Notes: generated by a model not told the origin, from the sequence alone. Shown: positions 43,712 through 52,551, counted from the stretch's first letter. The stretch: 64,000 nt of DNA from Mycoplasmatota bacterium (GCA_024650045.1 JANKMU010000002.1:104061-168060), one strand, 5' to 3'. Program-made: numbers and translations.

Positions 43712-44836
43712 ATGAATGTTTCACTAGTCATTGGCAACAATATTAAAGAACTTATGGATAAAGAAAAACTATCGCTAAGAAAACTTAGTGAGTCTATTGG
43801 TGTGTCACATCCAACTTTGAAAAAATATATTGATGGAAATCAACCTATTGATAGTGAAAAACTTATGAAGGTTGCTTTATACTTTCAAAAACCATTTGAT
43901 TATTTCTTCAAAGAAAAACATGAAAATGTCTGTTTTTTGTTTAGGGCTGATAAACCAGAAAAAGATATAAAGAATATTGACATTGATAAATTAAGAAATG
44001 CAATTTATAGTTATATTGACATCATTGGAGATTCAAGTTATCGATACATACCTCAAAAGTATAGTATAAATATCTCAGATGATAAAAAAAATGTTTTTAA
44101 TTTAATATCTAAAATAGCGATAGAACAGAGAAGAGTAGCAAATATTGAGAATGTCATACCAGAAAATTACTTTGAGGTTATTAACAATATCGGTGTTAAT
44201 GTTATTGTTAGGGATTTTAAAAACGATAATTACTTTGGAGCATCTTCATTCTCCAATGAGTTTGGTAGCTATATCATCATTAATGATTCAGAGAATATTC
44301 CCGAGGAAAGAAAAATATTTTCACTCATTCATGAATATGCACATTTATTGTTTCATTCAGAACAATATACTGATAATGAATATAATGCGTTTTATGTGAG
44401 TGGAAAATATGATTTGAATGAAAAAATAGCGAATAAATTTGCTGGTTATTTTTTGATGCCCAGAAATCTTGTTGACATGTATATTGAGTCTAAAAAACAT
44501 ATAGATCCTATAGAAATGAAGAAATACTTCAAAGTCAGTATTCAAACTCTATATGTAATGCTTTATGAGTATAAAGTTATTTCAAAAGAAATATACACTA
44601 ATTTTTGGAAGCAAATAAATTCTGCGGGGTATAAAACTAAAGAACCACACCCTCTTGAAAAAATAGATATTCAAGAGAAAAACAACAAACTCATTAACAA
44701 AATTAAAGATCTTTATTTTAAAGAAGAAATAAGTGCAAACAAAATATCAGAAGTATTGGGGACTAACACTTTAGATACTAGAAGATTGCTTAAGGAGTGG
44801 AGAAATATAGATGAAAGATATTTATCACTCGGATAA
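43712..44836 (+). CDS. XRE-family regulator fused to ImmA/IrrE metallopeptidase
   Basis: The 374-residue product joins an N-terminal XRE-type helix-turn-helix (about 8-62, LSLRKLSESIGVSHPTLKKYI) to an ImmA/IrrE-type zinc peptidase domain with IHEYAHLLFH (H207, E208, H211) and the downstream NEKIANKFAGYFLMP (E237). Such proteins act as repressors or as antitoxin-like partners, some cleaving a repressor. The C-terminal 90 residues end in another helix-turn-helix-like stretch. Start chosen at 43712 because the longer frame begins inside the promoter. Overlaps the PIN gene by 26 bases. Confidence 0.88.
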   Translation: MNVSLVIGNNIKELMDKEKLSLRKLSESIGVSHPTLKKYIDGNQPIDSEKLMKVALYFQKPFDYFFKEKHENVCFLFRADKPEKDIKNIDIDKLRNAIYSYIDIIGDSSYRYIPQKYSINISDDKKNVFNLISKIAIEQRRVANIENVIPENYFEVINNIGVNVIVRDFKNDNYFGASSFSNEFGSYIIINDSENIPEERKIFSLIHEYAHLLFHSEQYTDNEYNAFYVSGKYDLNEKIANKFAGYFLMPRNLVDMYIESKKHIDPIEMKKYFKVSIQTLYVMLYEYKVISKEIYTNFWKQINSAGYKTKEPHPLEKIDIQEKNNKLINKIKDLYFKEEISANKISEVLGTNTLDTRRLLKEWRNIDERYLSLG

Positions 44837-45356
44837 CATATCAGTCGTTGTTGATAACAACGTTTTGGTAGATTTATCTGAGATTGGATGTCTAAATCTG
44901 TTATTTGACATTTTTGATTATGTTATTATTCCCCAGGTAATATATGATGATGAACTACCAGATGAAATCAAACGTGAAATTAATCAACATAAGTTTCAGA
45001 TTGGACTAATTGAAACAGAAATAGGTCTAGAAACTTACGCTTTGTTAGTTAATGAAGTTGAGTTTAAGAAACTATCAAGATATGATCGTTTTGCTATAGC
45101 AATTGCAAAAGAAAATCTTTATTATTGCAACAGCAATGATAAACCAGTGAGAGCTGCATGCAAAAAACTCAATATTAAATATACTGGTGTATTAGGCGTA
45201 CTTGGTAGATCTTATGTTAAAGGTGTAATCACAGTTAAACAATTAGAAACTTACATTGACCTATTAATTTCTGATGAAACTTCTTGCTATATTGATTTTA
45301 AGGTAATTGAACAGTTTAAACTGGAGATAATGACTCAAAAAGTCATAGAGAACTAA
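44811..45356 (+). CDS. PIN-domain protein (DUF3368/COG2405-like)
   Basis: Predicted RNase, possible toxin of a module with the XRE/ImmA protein. The 181-residue product has the PIN start SVVVDNNVLVDLSEIGCL (first Asp), SRYDRFAIAIAKENLYYCNSNDKPVRAACKKLNIKYTG..., with the pattern of the DUF3368 group, though the second acidic position is Asp and the DD pair is ND. It overlaps the upstream gene by 26 bases, hence tight translational coupling. The C-terminal 40 residues are of no known type. A terminator follows. Confidence 0.78.
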   Translation: MKDIYHSDNISVVVDNNVLVDLSEIGCLNLLFDIFDYVIIPQVIYDDELPDEIKREINQHKFQIGLIETEIGLETYALLVNEVEFKKLSRYDRFAIAIAKENLYYCNSNDKPVRAACKKLNIKYTGVLGVLGRSYVKGVITVKQLETYIDLLISDETSCYIDFKVIEQFKLEIMTQKVIEN

Positions 45357-45358
45357 TA

Positions 45359-45386
45359 AGCAATAGAAAATCCTCTATTGCTTTTT
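45359..45386 (+). terminator. Rho-independent terminator of the XRE/ImmA-PIN operon
   Basis: Perfect 9-bp stem AGCAATAGA/TCTATTGCT, AAATCC loop, then T5. The TAA stop lies two bases upstream. Confidence 0.88.
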
Positions 45387-45498
45387 GTTTTAATATGTAT
45401 GATGACTACATGTCAAACGGGTAAACTTTAAAAATTAAAGTAAAAAATACATGATGCATCTACTATATAATAGAGAATGCATGCGATTGGAGTTTAAT

Positions 45499-46440
45499 AT
45501 GATAAAAACACATCCTTTAGAAAACTTGATTGATCAATATCTTGCAGAAAAAGATATTTCACTAGGGACCAAAGAAGTCTATATGACCATACTCAACCAG
45601 TATCTAAGTTATCTAAAAGAACATCACATGTTCTATGCGACAACCCAAAATGTGATTAGTTTTAGGGCATATAGTAGGAACAGGGGATGCTCAACGCGAT
45701 GGATCTATCATCAGATTACCGTGCTTAAAGGACTATACCAATATTTAAGTTTAAATCAAGTTCGTTTAGACTTACCAGAACCATATGCATATAATATAAT
45801 GAAACCTATAAAAAATGAGCAGATAGAAAAAAGAACAACTAAACCTATCTTGACACCTGAGCAAGCCAAACAACTGCTCTTAAGTTTAAAAAATCACCGA
45901 AGATGTAGTTGGCATTTTCGTGATTATGCGATGATTTATTTGATGATCACGACGGGACTAAGGAGTATTGAGGTTAGAAGGGCAAAAATTAAAGATCTTA
46001 AAATCATCCATGGTAAAAAAATCTTATATGTACAAGGAAAAGGAAGAAGTTCTAAAGATGAATTTGTAAAGATATCAAAAGGAGTAGCTGAAGCAATTAA
46101 GGATTATTTAAACATAAGAAAAGATCAAAGTCCATATCTATTTGCATCTAGGGCTAAACGATCAAAAAAACCACTGACTAGAACCATCTTTATAGGCATC
46201 TTTAAACGTGCATTAAAGGATGCGGGACTTAATGATATCCATATGACTGCTCACTGTTTAAGACATACTGCAGCAACCTTAAACTTAAAAAGAGGTGGAA
46301 CTTTAAAAGAAACGAAACGATTACTTAGACATCAAAGTATGTCAAATACATTAATTTATACACATCATATCGATAACATAAAAGATGAGACAGTATCTGA
46401 TTTAGAAAATTTTATTTTTAATCAAGAAAAAAATGAATAA
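45499..46440 (+). CDS. Tyrosine recombinase (XerC/D-like), first of a tandem pair
   Basis: Site-specific recombinase, 313 residues. An N-terminal SAM-like DNA-binding domain (about 1-95) precedes the catalytic domain with TTGLRSIEVRR (Arg155), GKGRSSKDEF, HCLRHTAAT (His-x-x-Arg), LLRHQS and the nucleophile in TLIYTH. All five positions needed for catalysis are present. Start set by TTGGAG (45487-45492). The pair is distinct from a general XerC/D by its own sequence. Next gene starts 15 bases after its stop. Confidence 0.88.
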   Translation: MIKTHPLENLIDQYLAEKDISLGTKEVYMTILNQYLSYLKEHHMFYATTQNVISFRAYSRNRGCSTRWIYHQITVLKGLYQYLSLNQVRLDLPEPYAYNIMKPIKNEQIEKRTTKPILTPEQAKQLLLSLKNHRRCSWHFRDYAMIYLMITTGLRSIEVRRAKIKDLKIIHGKKILYVQGKGRSSKDEFVKISKGVAEAIKDYLNIRKDQSPYLFASRAKRSKKPLTRTIFIGIFKRALKDAGLNDIHMTAHCLRHTAATLNLKRGGTLKETKRLLRHQSMSNTLIYTHHIDNIKDETVSDLENFIFNQEKNE

Positions 46441-46455
46441 ATAAAAGGTGACTTT

Positions 46456-47439
46456 ATGAACGAGCATCCACTTAAAAAATTAAGTGAAGATTATTTAAAT
46501 GAACAAGACTTATCCAAATCGACCATTAAAACATATCGAATTTGCTACAAATATTATGTGATGTTTTTGATAGAACATGATATCTTATATGCGAAAACAA
46601 GTGATGTCATGCGCTTTAGAGAAAGTTTGAGAAAAAGAGGTCACTCGACGTATTATATTTATATCTATATGTGTGCGCTTAAAAGTTTATATCGCTTCTT
46701 AGGAATTAGTCAACAAAGGTTAAATTTGCCTTTTGAATATGCTTATGACATTATGTTATCCATCAAAAACGAAAAAATCAAACATCATTTAAAAAAGCCT
46801 TTATTAACCCTTGATCAAGCGAAACACTTATTAACTTATACAAAAGAATTTCGGAAAATCATTTATGATTATCGGAATTATGCCATTATTGCGCTTATGA
46901 TTACAGCAGGCTTAAGCTCACATGAAATCATTCATCTAAAAAAAGAAGATTATCAAATGATAGATGATCATCATGTACTTCTGATTCAGAAAAATGGCAC
47001 TCGTCACAAAGATACTGTTTATTTGTCAAAAGGCGTGGTTGAGGCAATTGATGATTATTTAATAAAAAGAAGAAAAAAAGAAAACCCCTATTTGTTTATC
47101 TCACAAAATCACACGACTAAAAAGGGTCACTTATCAAGAACATTTTTTTACTTCATGTTTAAGAAAGTCATCGATAAGTGTGGTTTATCACATACAAAAA
47201 TTACACCTCACGCATTAAGACATACAGCTGCCTACCTCAATCTTATAAGAGGGGGTTCCATTGAAAGCACTAAACGTCTTTTGAGACATGTTGATCTCCA
47301 ATCTACACTTGTATATGTGGATTACATAGATAAAATGAATGATCAAAGTGAAGAAGCGATAGAAGCTTTCATTTTAAAAGAAGGACCCAATAATCCACTT
47401 GATCCTTGTTTTTGGAACTATTTTTTTAAAATTGCATAA
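46456..47439 (+). CDS. Tyrosine recombinase paralogue lacking the first catalytic Arg
   Basis: A 327-residue paralogue of the preceding protein, similar along its whole length (HPLxxLxxxYL start, LPxxYAYxIM, KPxLTxxQAKxLL). HALRHTAAY, LLRHVD and TLVYVD are kept, but the first catalytic Arg of the G-L-R motif is Ser: TAGLSSHEI (Ser154, codon AGC at 46915-46917). Arg to Ser here usually removes activity, so it may be a structural partner of the first protein. GGTGAC-type ribosome site upstream; a terminator follows. Confidence 0.85.
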   Translation: MNEHPLKKLSEDYLNEQDLSKSTIKTYRICYKYYVMFLIEHDILYAKTSDVMRFRESLRKRGHSTYYIYIYMCALKSLYRFLGISQQRLNLPFEYAYDIMLSIKNEKIKHHLKKPLLTLDQAKHLLTYTKEFRKIIYDYRNYAIIALMITAGLSSHEIIHLKKEDYQMIDDHHVLLIQKNGTRHKDTVYLSKGVVEAIDDYLIKRRKKENPYLFISQNHTTKKGHLSRTFFYFMFKKVIDKCGLSHTKITPHALRHTAAYLNLIRGGSIESTKRLLRHVDLQSTLVYVDYIDKMNDQSEEAIEAFILKEGPNNPLDPCFWNYFFKIA

Positions 47440-47479
47440 ATCAACACAATATAAGTTTTAAAACTTTGTTAATTGTATT

Positions 47480-47516
47480 GGCGCTTGTATAAGACAAGTG
47501 CCAGTTTTTCTTTTTA
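47480..47516 (+). terminator. Rho-independent terminator after the recombinase pair
   Basis: Stem GGCGCTTGT/ACAAGTGCC with one G-T pair, ATAAG loop, then T5-C-T5. Confidence 0.85.
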
Positions 47517-47583
47517 TCAAGCAATTTGTTACTTTGCTGAAGAAACTTTGAAATAAATGTTCGTTTTTTTAACAAAAATAAGG

Positions 47584-47620
47584 TTTTACCCTTGTAAAAT
47601 ATGCGTCAATCGTATAAAAT
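47584..47620 (+). promoter_or_regulatory. Promoter of the polysaccharide locus with overlapping inverted repeat
   Basis: TTGTAA (47592-47597), 17-base spacer and TAAAAT (47615-47620). TTTTAC(47584-47589)/GTAAAA(47594-47599) is an inverted repeat across the -35 box, a candidate operator for the regulator encoded next. Confidence 0.6.
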
Positions 47621-47660
47621 AGAATCATTCAATAATCGAACAATGGATGGTGACCAACTT

Positions 47661-48281
47661 ATGAGTGATAACTCATTTTTCAAACCCACACTTTTGTATA
47701 AAGAATTTATGATCTTAGACTTAATCGAAAAAGATGCCAATATTACCCAAAGAGAAATCGCTAAAACGATTGGGGTAGCAGTTTCGATGATTAACGGCTA
47801 CCTTGACGATTACGAGAAAAAAGGTCTGATTAAAAGAAAAAAACACTCTAGTAAAACCGTGGAGTATTTTGTCACTAAAAAAGGTGTTGAACGTAAAAAG
47901 GTGCTAAATATATCTTATTTAAATGCATCTCTAAATATTTATAAATCTGCTAAAGAAAACATATTTGAATTCTTAACCCAAATTATAGATAAAGGGTATA
48001 AAAATATATTACTATACGGTGCAGGTGAAGTTGCAGAAATATTACTTCAAACAATACTGATTGACTCTCAAATTCCAATTAATGTATTAGCTGTCATTGA
48101 TGATGATAAGTTAAAACAAGGGAAAACCTTGGTTAATACAATAATTATCAATTTAAATAGTATTAATGATTATGAGTTTGACGGTATTCTTATCTCTAGT
48201 TATACGAACCAAAAAATAATTCTAGATAAACTATTTGCGATGAACTATCAAAAAGAAAAAATCTTACATTTCTTTGATTAA
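47661..48281 (+). CDS. Winged-helix regulator fused to a nucleotide-sugar-type Rossmann domain
   Basis: The N-terminal part (about 10-75) is a MarR/LexA-like winged helix (ANITQREIAKTIGVAVSMINGYLDDYEKKGLIKRK). The second part (about 95-206) has YKNILLYGAGEVAEILLQTI, LAVIDDDKLKQGKTLVN and FDGILISSYTNQK, the pattern of PglD N-terminal/CoA-binding domains. It could sense a nucleotide sugar and regulate the locus. The 47601 ATG lies within the promoter and is excluded; ATG 47643 remains possible, 47661 has GGTGA at good spacing. First gene of the locus. Confidence 0.78.
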   Translation: MSDNSFFKPTLLYKEFMILDLIEKDANITQREIAKTIGVAVSMINGYLDDYEKKGLIKRKKHSSKTVEYFVTKKGVERKKVLNISYLNASLNIYKSAKENIFEFLTQIIDKGYKNILLYGAGEVAEILLQTILIDSQIPINVLAVIDDDKLKQGKTLVNTIIINLNSINDYEFDGILISSYTNQKIILDKLFAMNYQKEKILHFFD

Positions 48282-48294
48282 GGAAGGTGGAAAA

Positions 48295-48933
48295 TTGGAA
48301 AACTTAATAATTATAGGTGCTGGTGGTTTTGCTTTAGAAGTCATTGACTTAATTGAATCTATTAACACAACGGAAGAAAAATATAAGATCATTGGTTTAT
48401 TGGATGATTATAAAAAAGATTTCATACTTGAAAAATACAATGTTATCGGTAAGGTTGCAGACTATAAAAAATTTTCGCAAAATTCTTTTGTAATAGCTAT
48501 AGCTGATCCAAATGTCAGAGAATCTATTTATTCTAAATTAAAACTCAATGATATAAAAACACCAAACTTAATTCATCCCAAAACTGAGATATCGAAATAT
48601 ACCACTTTACAAGCTGATTCTGCAATCGTAATTAATTATTCCACTCAAATTTCTGCAGAAGTAAAGATAGAAAAAGCTGTAATTATAGATAGTAAATCTT
48701 ATATCGGACATGAGACAACTTTAAAATCATTTGTAACTATATATCCTGGAGTAAATATTTCAGGTAAGAATCTGATTAATGAAAAAACGGAAATTGGATT
48801 GGGATCAAACATTATACAAGGATTGTCAATTGGATCTAATAGTTTAATTGGTGCTGGATCAACAGTCATTAACGATATTAAAGATAATGTGGTTGCAGTA
48901 GGTACACCTTGTAAACCTATAAAGGATAGATAA
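48295..48933 (+). CDS. pglD: Sugar N/O-acetyltransferase, PglD/NeuD type
   Basis: Acetylates the 4-amino group of UDP-4-amino-sugars. The 212-residue product has an N-terminal Rossmann domain (IIIGAGGFALEVIDLI) and a left-handed beta-helix (about 95-210) of hexapeptide repeats ending IGAGSTVINDIKDNVVAVGTPCKPIK. TTG start, seven bases after GGAAGG (48282-48287). Its position before the aminotransferase and the PglC-like transferase gives the PglD-PglE-PglC order. Could instead acetylate a related sugar. Confidence 0.87.
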   Translation: MENLIIIGAGGFALEVIDLIESINTTEEKYKIIGLLDDYKKDFILEKYNVIGKVADYKKFSQNSFVIAIADPNVRESIYSKLKLNDIKTPNLIHPKTEISKYTTLQADSAIVINYSTQISAEVKIEKAVIIDSKSYIGHETTLKSFVTIYPGVNISGKNLINEKTEIGLGSNIIQGLSIGSNSLIGAGSTVINDIKDNVVAVGTPCKPIKDR

Positions 48934-48934
48934 A

Positions 48935-50053
48935 ATGAAAGAAAAAATTTATTTAGCTTCACCACATATGAGTGACGAAGGTTATGAACAGCAATATGTT
49001 AAAGAAGCTTTTGATACAAACTGGATAGCACCACTTGGTCCTAATGTAACAAACTTCGAAAAAGAGATTTGCGAAAAGATTAGCATTGGTCATGCTGCTG
49101 CTTTAGTTTCAGGAACTGCAGCGATTCATATGGCTTTAAGAGCTTGTGGAGTTGGACAAGGTGATATAGTCTTATGTCAGTCATTAACTTTTTCAGCTAC
49201 TGCAAATCCAATCATCTATGAAAAAGCAATTCCTGTTTTTATTGATAGTGATTTAGAAACGTGGAATATGAGTCCTAAACACTTAGAAGAAGCGCTAATT
49301 AAGTATCCCAATGCAAAAGCTGTAATTGTCGTACATTTATATGGTTTATCAGCCGACATGGATAAGATAGTAGAGATATGTAAAAAATATAATGTTACTA
49401 TAATTGAAGATGCAGCTGAAAGTTTAGGAACTACATATAAAGGTAGATATACTGGAACTTTTGGTGATTATGGTATTTTAAGTTTTAATGGTAATAAGAT
49501 TATAACAACCTCTGGTGGAGGTATGTTGGTATCTAACAATCAGGAAAGAATTGAAAAAGTGAGATTTTGGTCTACACAAGCTAGAGATAAGGCAAGACAT
49601 TATCAACATTCTGAATTAGGATTTAATTATAGAATGAGTAATATTGTTGCAGGTGTTGGTAGAGGTCAATTAAAAGTTTTAGATCAAAGAGTTAAGAAGA
49701 AGCAATACATATATAATTACTATAAAAAACACCTTAAGAATATCTCTGATATTGAGTTTATGCCCATTAATGATTGGAATAGTCCTAACTGCTGGTTAAC
49801 CAGTATCATCCTAAAAGGAAAAGTAAGACCATTAGATATCATCGAAGCACTAGAAGATGAGAATATCGAATCAAGACCTATATGGAAACCAATGCATATT
49901 CAACCATTCTTTGAGCAATATGATTATGTCGGAGAAAGTGTTGGAGAGTTCCTATTCACTTATGGATTATGTTTACCTAGTGATACGAAAATAAAAGATG
50001 AACAATTAGATGAAATTGTTAGAATTATAAAAGGATTATGGGATAATGCATAA
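48935..50053 (+). CDS. pglE: DegT/DnrJ/EryC1-type sugar aminotransferase, PglE-like
   Basis: PLP-dependent transfer of an amino group to a 4-keto (or 3-keto) nucleotide sugar. The 372-residue product has YLASPHMSDEGYEQQYVKEAFDTNW (typical start), VSGTAAIHMAL, IIEDAAESLG with the PLP Asp, and SFNGNKIITTSGGG with the Schiff-base Lys. The order PglD, PglE, PglC, with PglF at 28 kb, supports UDP-diNAcBac synthesis. It overlaps the next gene by eight bases. Confidence 0.92.
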   Translation: MKEKIYLASPHMSDEGYEQQYVKEAFDTNWIAPLGPNVTNFEKEICEKISIGHAAALVSGTAAIHMALRACGVGQGDIVLCQSLTFSATANPIIYEKAIPVFIDSDLETWNMSPKHLEEALIKYPNAKAVIVVHLYGLSADMDKIVEICKKYNVTIIEDAAESLGTTYKGRYTGTFGDYGILSFNGNKIITTSGGGMLVSNNQERIEKVRFWSTQARDKARHYQHSELGFNYRMSNIVAGVGRGQLKVLDQRVKKKQYIYNYYKKHLKNISDIEFMPINDWNSPNCWLTSIILKGKVRPLDIIEALEDENIESRPIWKPMHIQPFFEQYDYVGESVGEFLFTYGLCLPSDTKIKDEQLDEIVRIIKGLWDNA

Positions 50054-50675
50054 AAAAGGAATATATGAGAAATATCTAAAAAGACCATTTGATTTCATTG
50101 TCGCGTTGATTGCTTTTATGATGTTAAGTCCATTATTACTGTTAACTGCTATTATGGTTAGAGTTAAGTTAGGACTTCCGGTAGTATTCAAACAAGAAAG
50201 ACCCGGATTGAACGAAAAAACATTTAAACTGTACAAATTTAGAACAATGACAGATAAAAGAGATGATTATGGTGAGTTATTACCTGATGCCATGAGATTA
50301 ACCAAATTCGGAAAGTTTTTACGTTCAACAAGTTTGGATGAGTTACCCAGCTTAATCAATATTATAAAAGGGGATATGAGTTTAGTTGGACCTAGACCGC
50401 TTCTAATTGAATACTTGAGTCTATACAGCACTAAACATAAAAAAAGGCATCTAGTGAAACCAGGGTTATCAGGTTTGGCTCAGATAAATGGGAGAAATTC
50501 TATATCTTGGGAAGAAAAGTTAGATTATGACATAGAATATATAAAGGATATATCATTTCTATTGGATGCTAAGATAATAATCAAAACACTATTCAAAGTG
50601 ATTCAAAGAAAAGACATTACATCTAACAACTCAGAAACAACAGAATTGTTTAGAGGCAATTATAAAAACAAATAA
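50046..50675 (+). CDS. pglC: Undecaprenyl-phosphate phosphosugar transferase, PglC-like
   Basis: Starts the lipid-linked repeat unit by moving a phospho-sugar to undecaprenyl phosphate. The 209-residue product is the monotopic short form: re-entrant N-terminal helix (KRPFDFIVALIAFMMLSPLLLLTA), the catalytic KFRTMT..., LRSTSLDELPSLINIIKGDMSLVGPRPL with the conserved Asp-Glu, and VKPGLSGLAQINGRNSISWEEKL. Similar in size to Campylobacter PglC. Coupled to the aminotransferase gene by overlap. Confidence 0.93.
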   Translation: MHKKGIYEKYLKRPFDFIVALIAFMMLSPLLLLTAIMVRVKLGLPVVFKQERPGLNEKTFKLYKFRTMTDKRDDYGELLPDAMRLTKFGKFLRSTSLDELPSLINIIKGDMSLVGPRPLLIEYLSLYSTKHKKRHLVKPGLSGLAQINGRNSISWEEKLDYDIEYIKDISFLLDAKIIIKTLFKVIQRKDITSNNSETTELFRGNYKNK

Positions 50676-50718
50676 AATAATAAGGAGAATTCATATTTTA
50701 AATATGTGAGTGGACAAT

Positions 50719-52551
50719 ATGTGTGGAATATTTGGTCAGTTTTCAGAAAAATCAATTGATTTAAGAAATGTGTCAATTTTGGCAATGCATGCTAGGCAAA
50801 GAGGGAGAGATTCTAGCGGTCTAGTTTTCTTAAGAGATAACAAGTATATAATTTCAAGAGCAGATTATGATATCAAAAAACTCTTTAAAAAAACACCAAT
50901 TAAAAGAACTAAATTAATAATGGGTCATAGTAGATTAGTAACTAATGGGATGAAAGATAATCAACCTGTTTTTAGGGATGGAATAATTCTTATTCATAAT
51001 GGTATTGTTGTTAATGAAGACGAAGTTTGGGAGAATTTGAATATAAAACGCGAGTTTGAAATAGATTCGGAAACTATTGTCGGTGTTGCAATAGAACACA
51101 TCAAGGAAAATCGCGATATAAACCTGTTATCTAGAAAAATCATAAATACTTGCAAAGGCACAATATCAGCTGCTTTAGCGATACCAGAAATTGGGAAGGT
51201 AGTTCTATTTTCAAACAACGGAAGTCTTTACACGGGAAAAATCAGTAATAATCTATATTTTTCATCCGAAAGTTTTCCTTTGAAAAAAATTGGATGCAAT
51301 GAAATCAAACAAATATGGGAAGATGGTATTGTTATTGATATTTCAAAATTCAGTGACATTAAACTTATTGATGACAAAGACAGAAGGAAAGAAAATTTGA
51401 TTCCTAAACTACAAAAAAGTGAAGAGGAAGAAATGATGCTTGAATATCACGAACCCTCTTTGAAAAGATGCACAAAATGTATATTACCCGAGACATTTCC
51501 ACACATTCATTTTGATGATTCTGGAGTGTGTAATTATTGCAGAAATTACGAAAAACAAAAAATTAAGGCAAAAAAAACACTACTTGATTTGCTAGAGCCC
51601 TATAGAAGAAATGGAGATACAGATTGTGTTGTACCTTTTTCTGGAGGTAGAGATAGTTGTTATGCTTTGCACATAATAATAAATGAGTTAAAGATGAAAC
51701 CAATCACCTATACTTATGATTGGGGGATGGTAACAGACCTAGCTCGAAGAAATATCAGCAGGATGTGCTCAATATTAGGGGTTGAGAATATCATTGTAGC
51801 TGCTGATATATCAAAAAAAAGAAGAAACATTCGAAAAAATCTGGTAGCATGGTTAAAAAAGCCTCATCTTGGTATGGTTAGTATACTAACTGCAGGAGAT
51901 AAACATTTCTTCAAATATGTTGAAACTGTAAAACAACAGACAGGGATAAATTTAAATTTATGGGGCACTAATCCACTCGAAACAACACATTTTAAAGCTG
52001 GATTCTTAGGCGTGAAACCAAGTTTTGAAGAGACTAGCGTCTACACTACAGGTATTCGTAAACAAATGAGATATCAACGATTAAGATTAAAGCAGATGTT
52101 CAGAAATCTTAAATATTTCAACAGCTCAATATTTGATACCTTATCTGGTGAATATTATAGAAGTTTCGCCAAAAGATCAGACTATTATCATATTTTTGAT
52201 TTTTATGAGTGGGAAGAGAATGAAGTGAACAGAGTATTGGATAAATATGGTTTTGAAAAAGCTCCTGACACAAATACTACATGGAGAATAGGTGATGGAA
52301 CAGCTGCATTCTATAATTATATTTATTATACAATTGCTGGATTTACTGAGCACGACACTTTTAGGAGCAATCAAATACGAGAAGGTCATATCACCAGAAA
52401 AGAGGCGATTGAGTTGGTTAAAGATGAAAACAAACCAAGATATATGAATATTCGCTGGTACCTAGACACACTGAACATGGATTATGCAAAAGTGATCAAA
52501 AGAATAAATACCACTCCAAAGCTGTATGAAATATGCAATGGAAAAAAATAA
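50719..52551 (+). CDS. Class II glutamine amidotransferase fused to a WbpG-like sugar amidotransferase
   Basis: The N-terminal 230 residues are an Ntn-type glutaminase: Cys2 nucleophile in MCGIFGQF, GHSRLVTNG, LIHNGIVV. After a linker, the C-terminal part has CTKCILPETFPHIHFDDSG with CNYC (zinc-binding Cys pairs) and the ATP pyrophosphatase loop PFSGGRDSCYAL, the N-acetyl-sugar amidotransferase (WbpG/PseA) family that builds amidino sugars. The start must be 50719 to place Cys at position 2; a GTG at 50710 would not. A strong AAGGAG lies 31 bases upstream, poorly placed for it. Confidence 0.85.
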   Translation: MCGIFGQFSEKSIDLRNVSILAMHARQRGRDSSGLVFLRDNKYIISRADYDIKKLFKKTPIKRTKLIMGHSRLVTNGMKDNQPVFRDGIILIHNGIVVNEDEVWENLNIKREFEIDSETIVGVAIEHIKENRDINLLSRKIINTCKGTISAALAIPEIGKVVLFSNNGSLYTGKISNNLYFSSESFPLKKIGCNEIKQIWEDGIVIDISKFSDIKLIDDKDRRKENLIPKLQKSEEEEMMLEYHEPSLKRCTKCILPETFPHIHFDDSGVCNYCRNYEKQKIKAKKTLLDLLEPYRRNGDTDCVVPFSGGRDSCYALHIIINELKMKPITYTYDWGMVTDLARRNISRMCSILGVENIIVAADISKKRRNIRKNLVAWLKKPHLGMVSILTAGDKHFFKYVETVKQQTGINLNLWGTNPLETTHFKAGFLGVKPSFEETSVYTTGIRKQMRYQRLRLKQMFRNLKYFNSSIFDTLSGEYYRSFAKRSDYYHIFDFYEWEENEVNRVLDKYGFEKAPDTNTTWRIGDGTAAFYNYIYYTIAGFTEHDTFRSNQIREGHITRKEAIELVKDENKPRYMNIRWYLDTLNMDYAKVIKRINTTPKLYEICNGKK

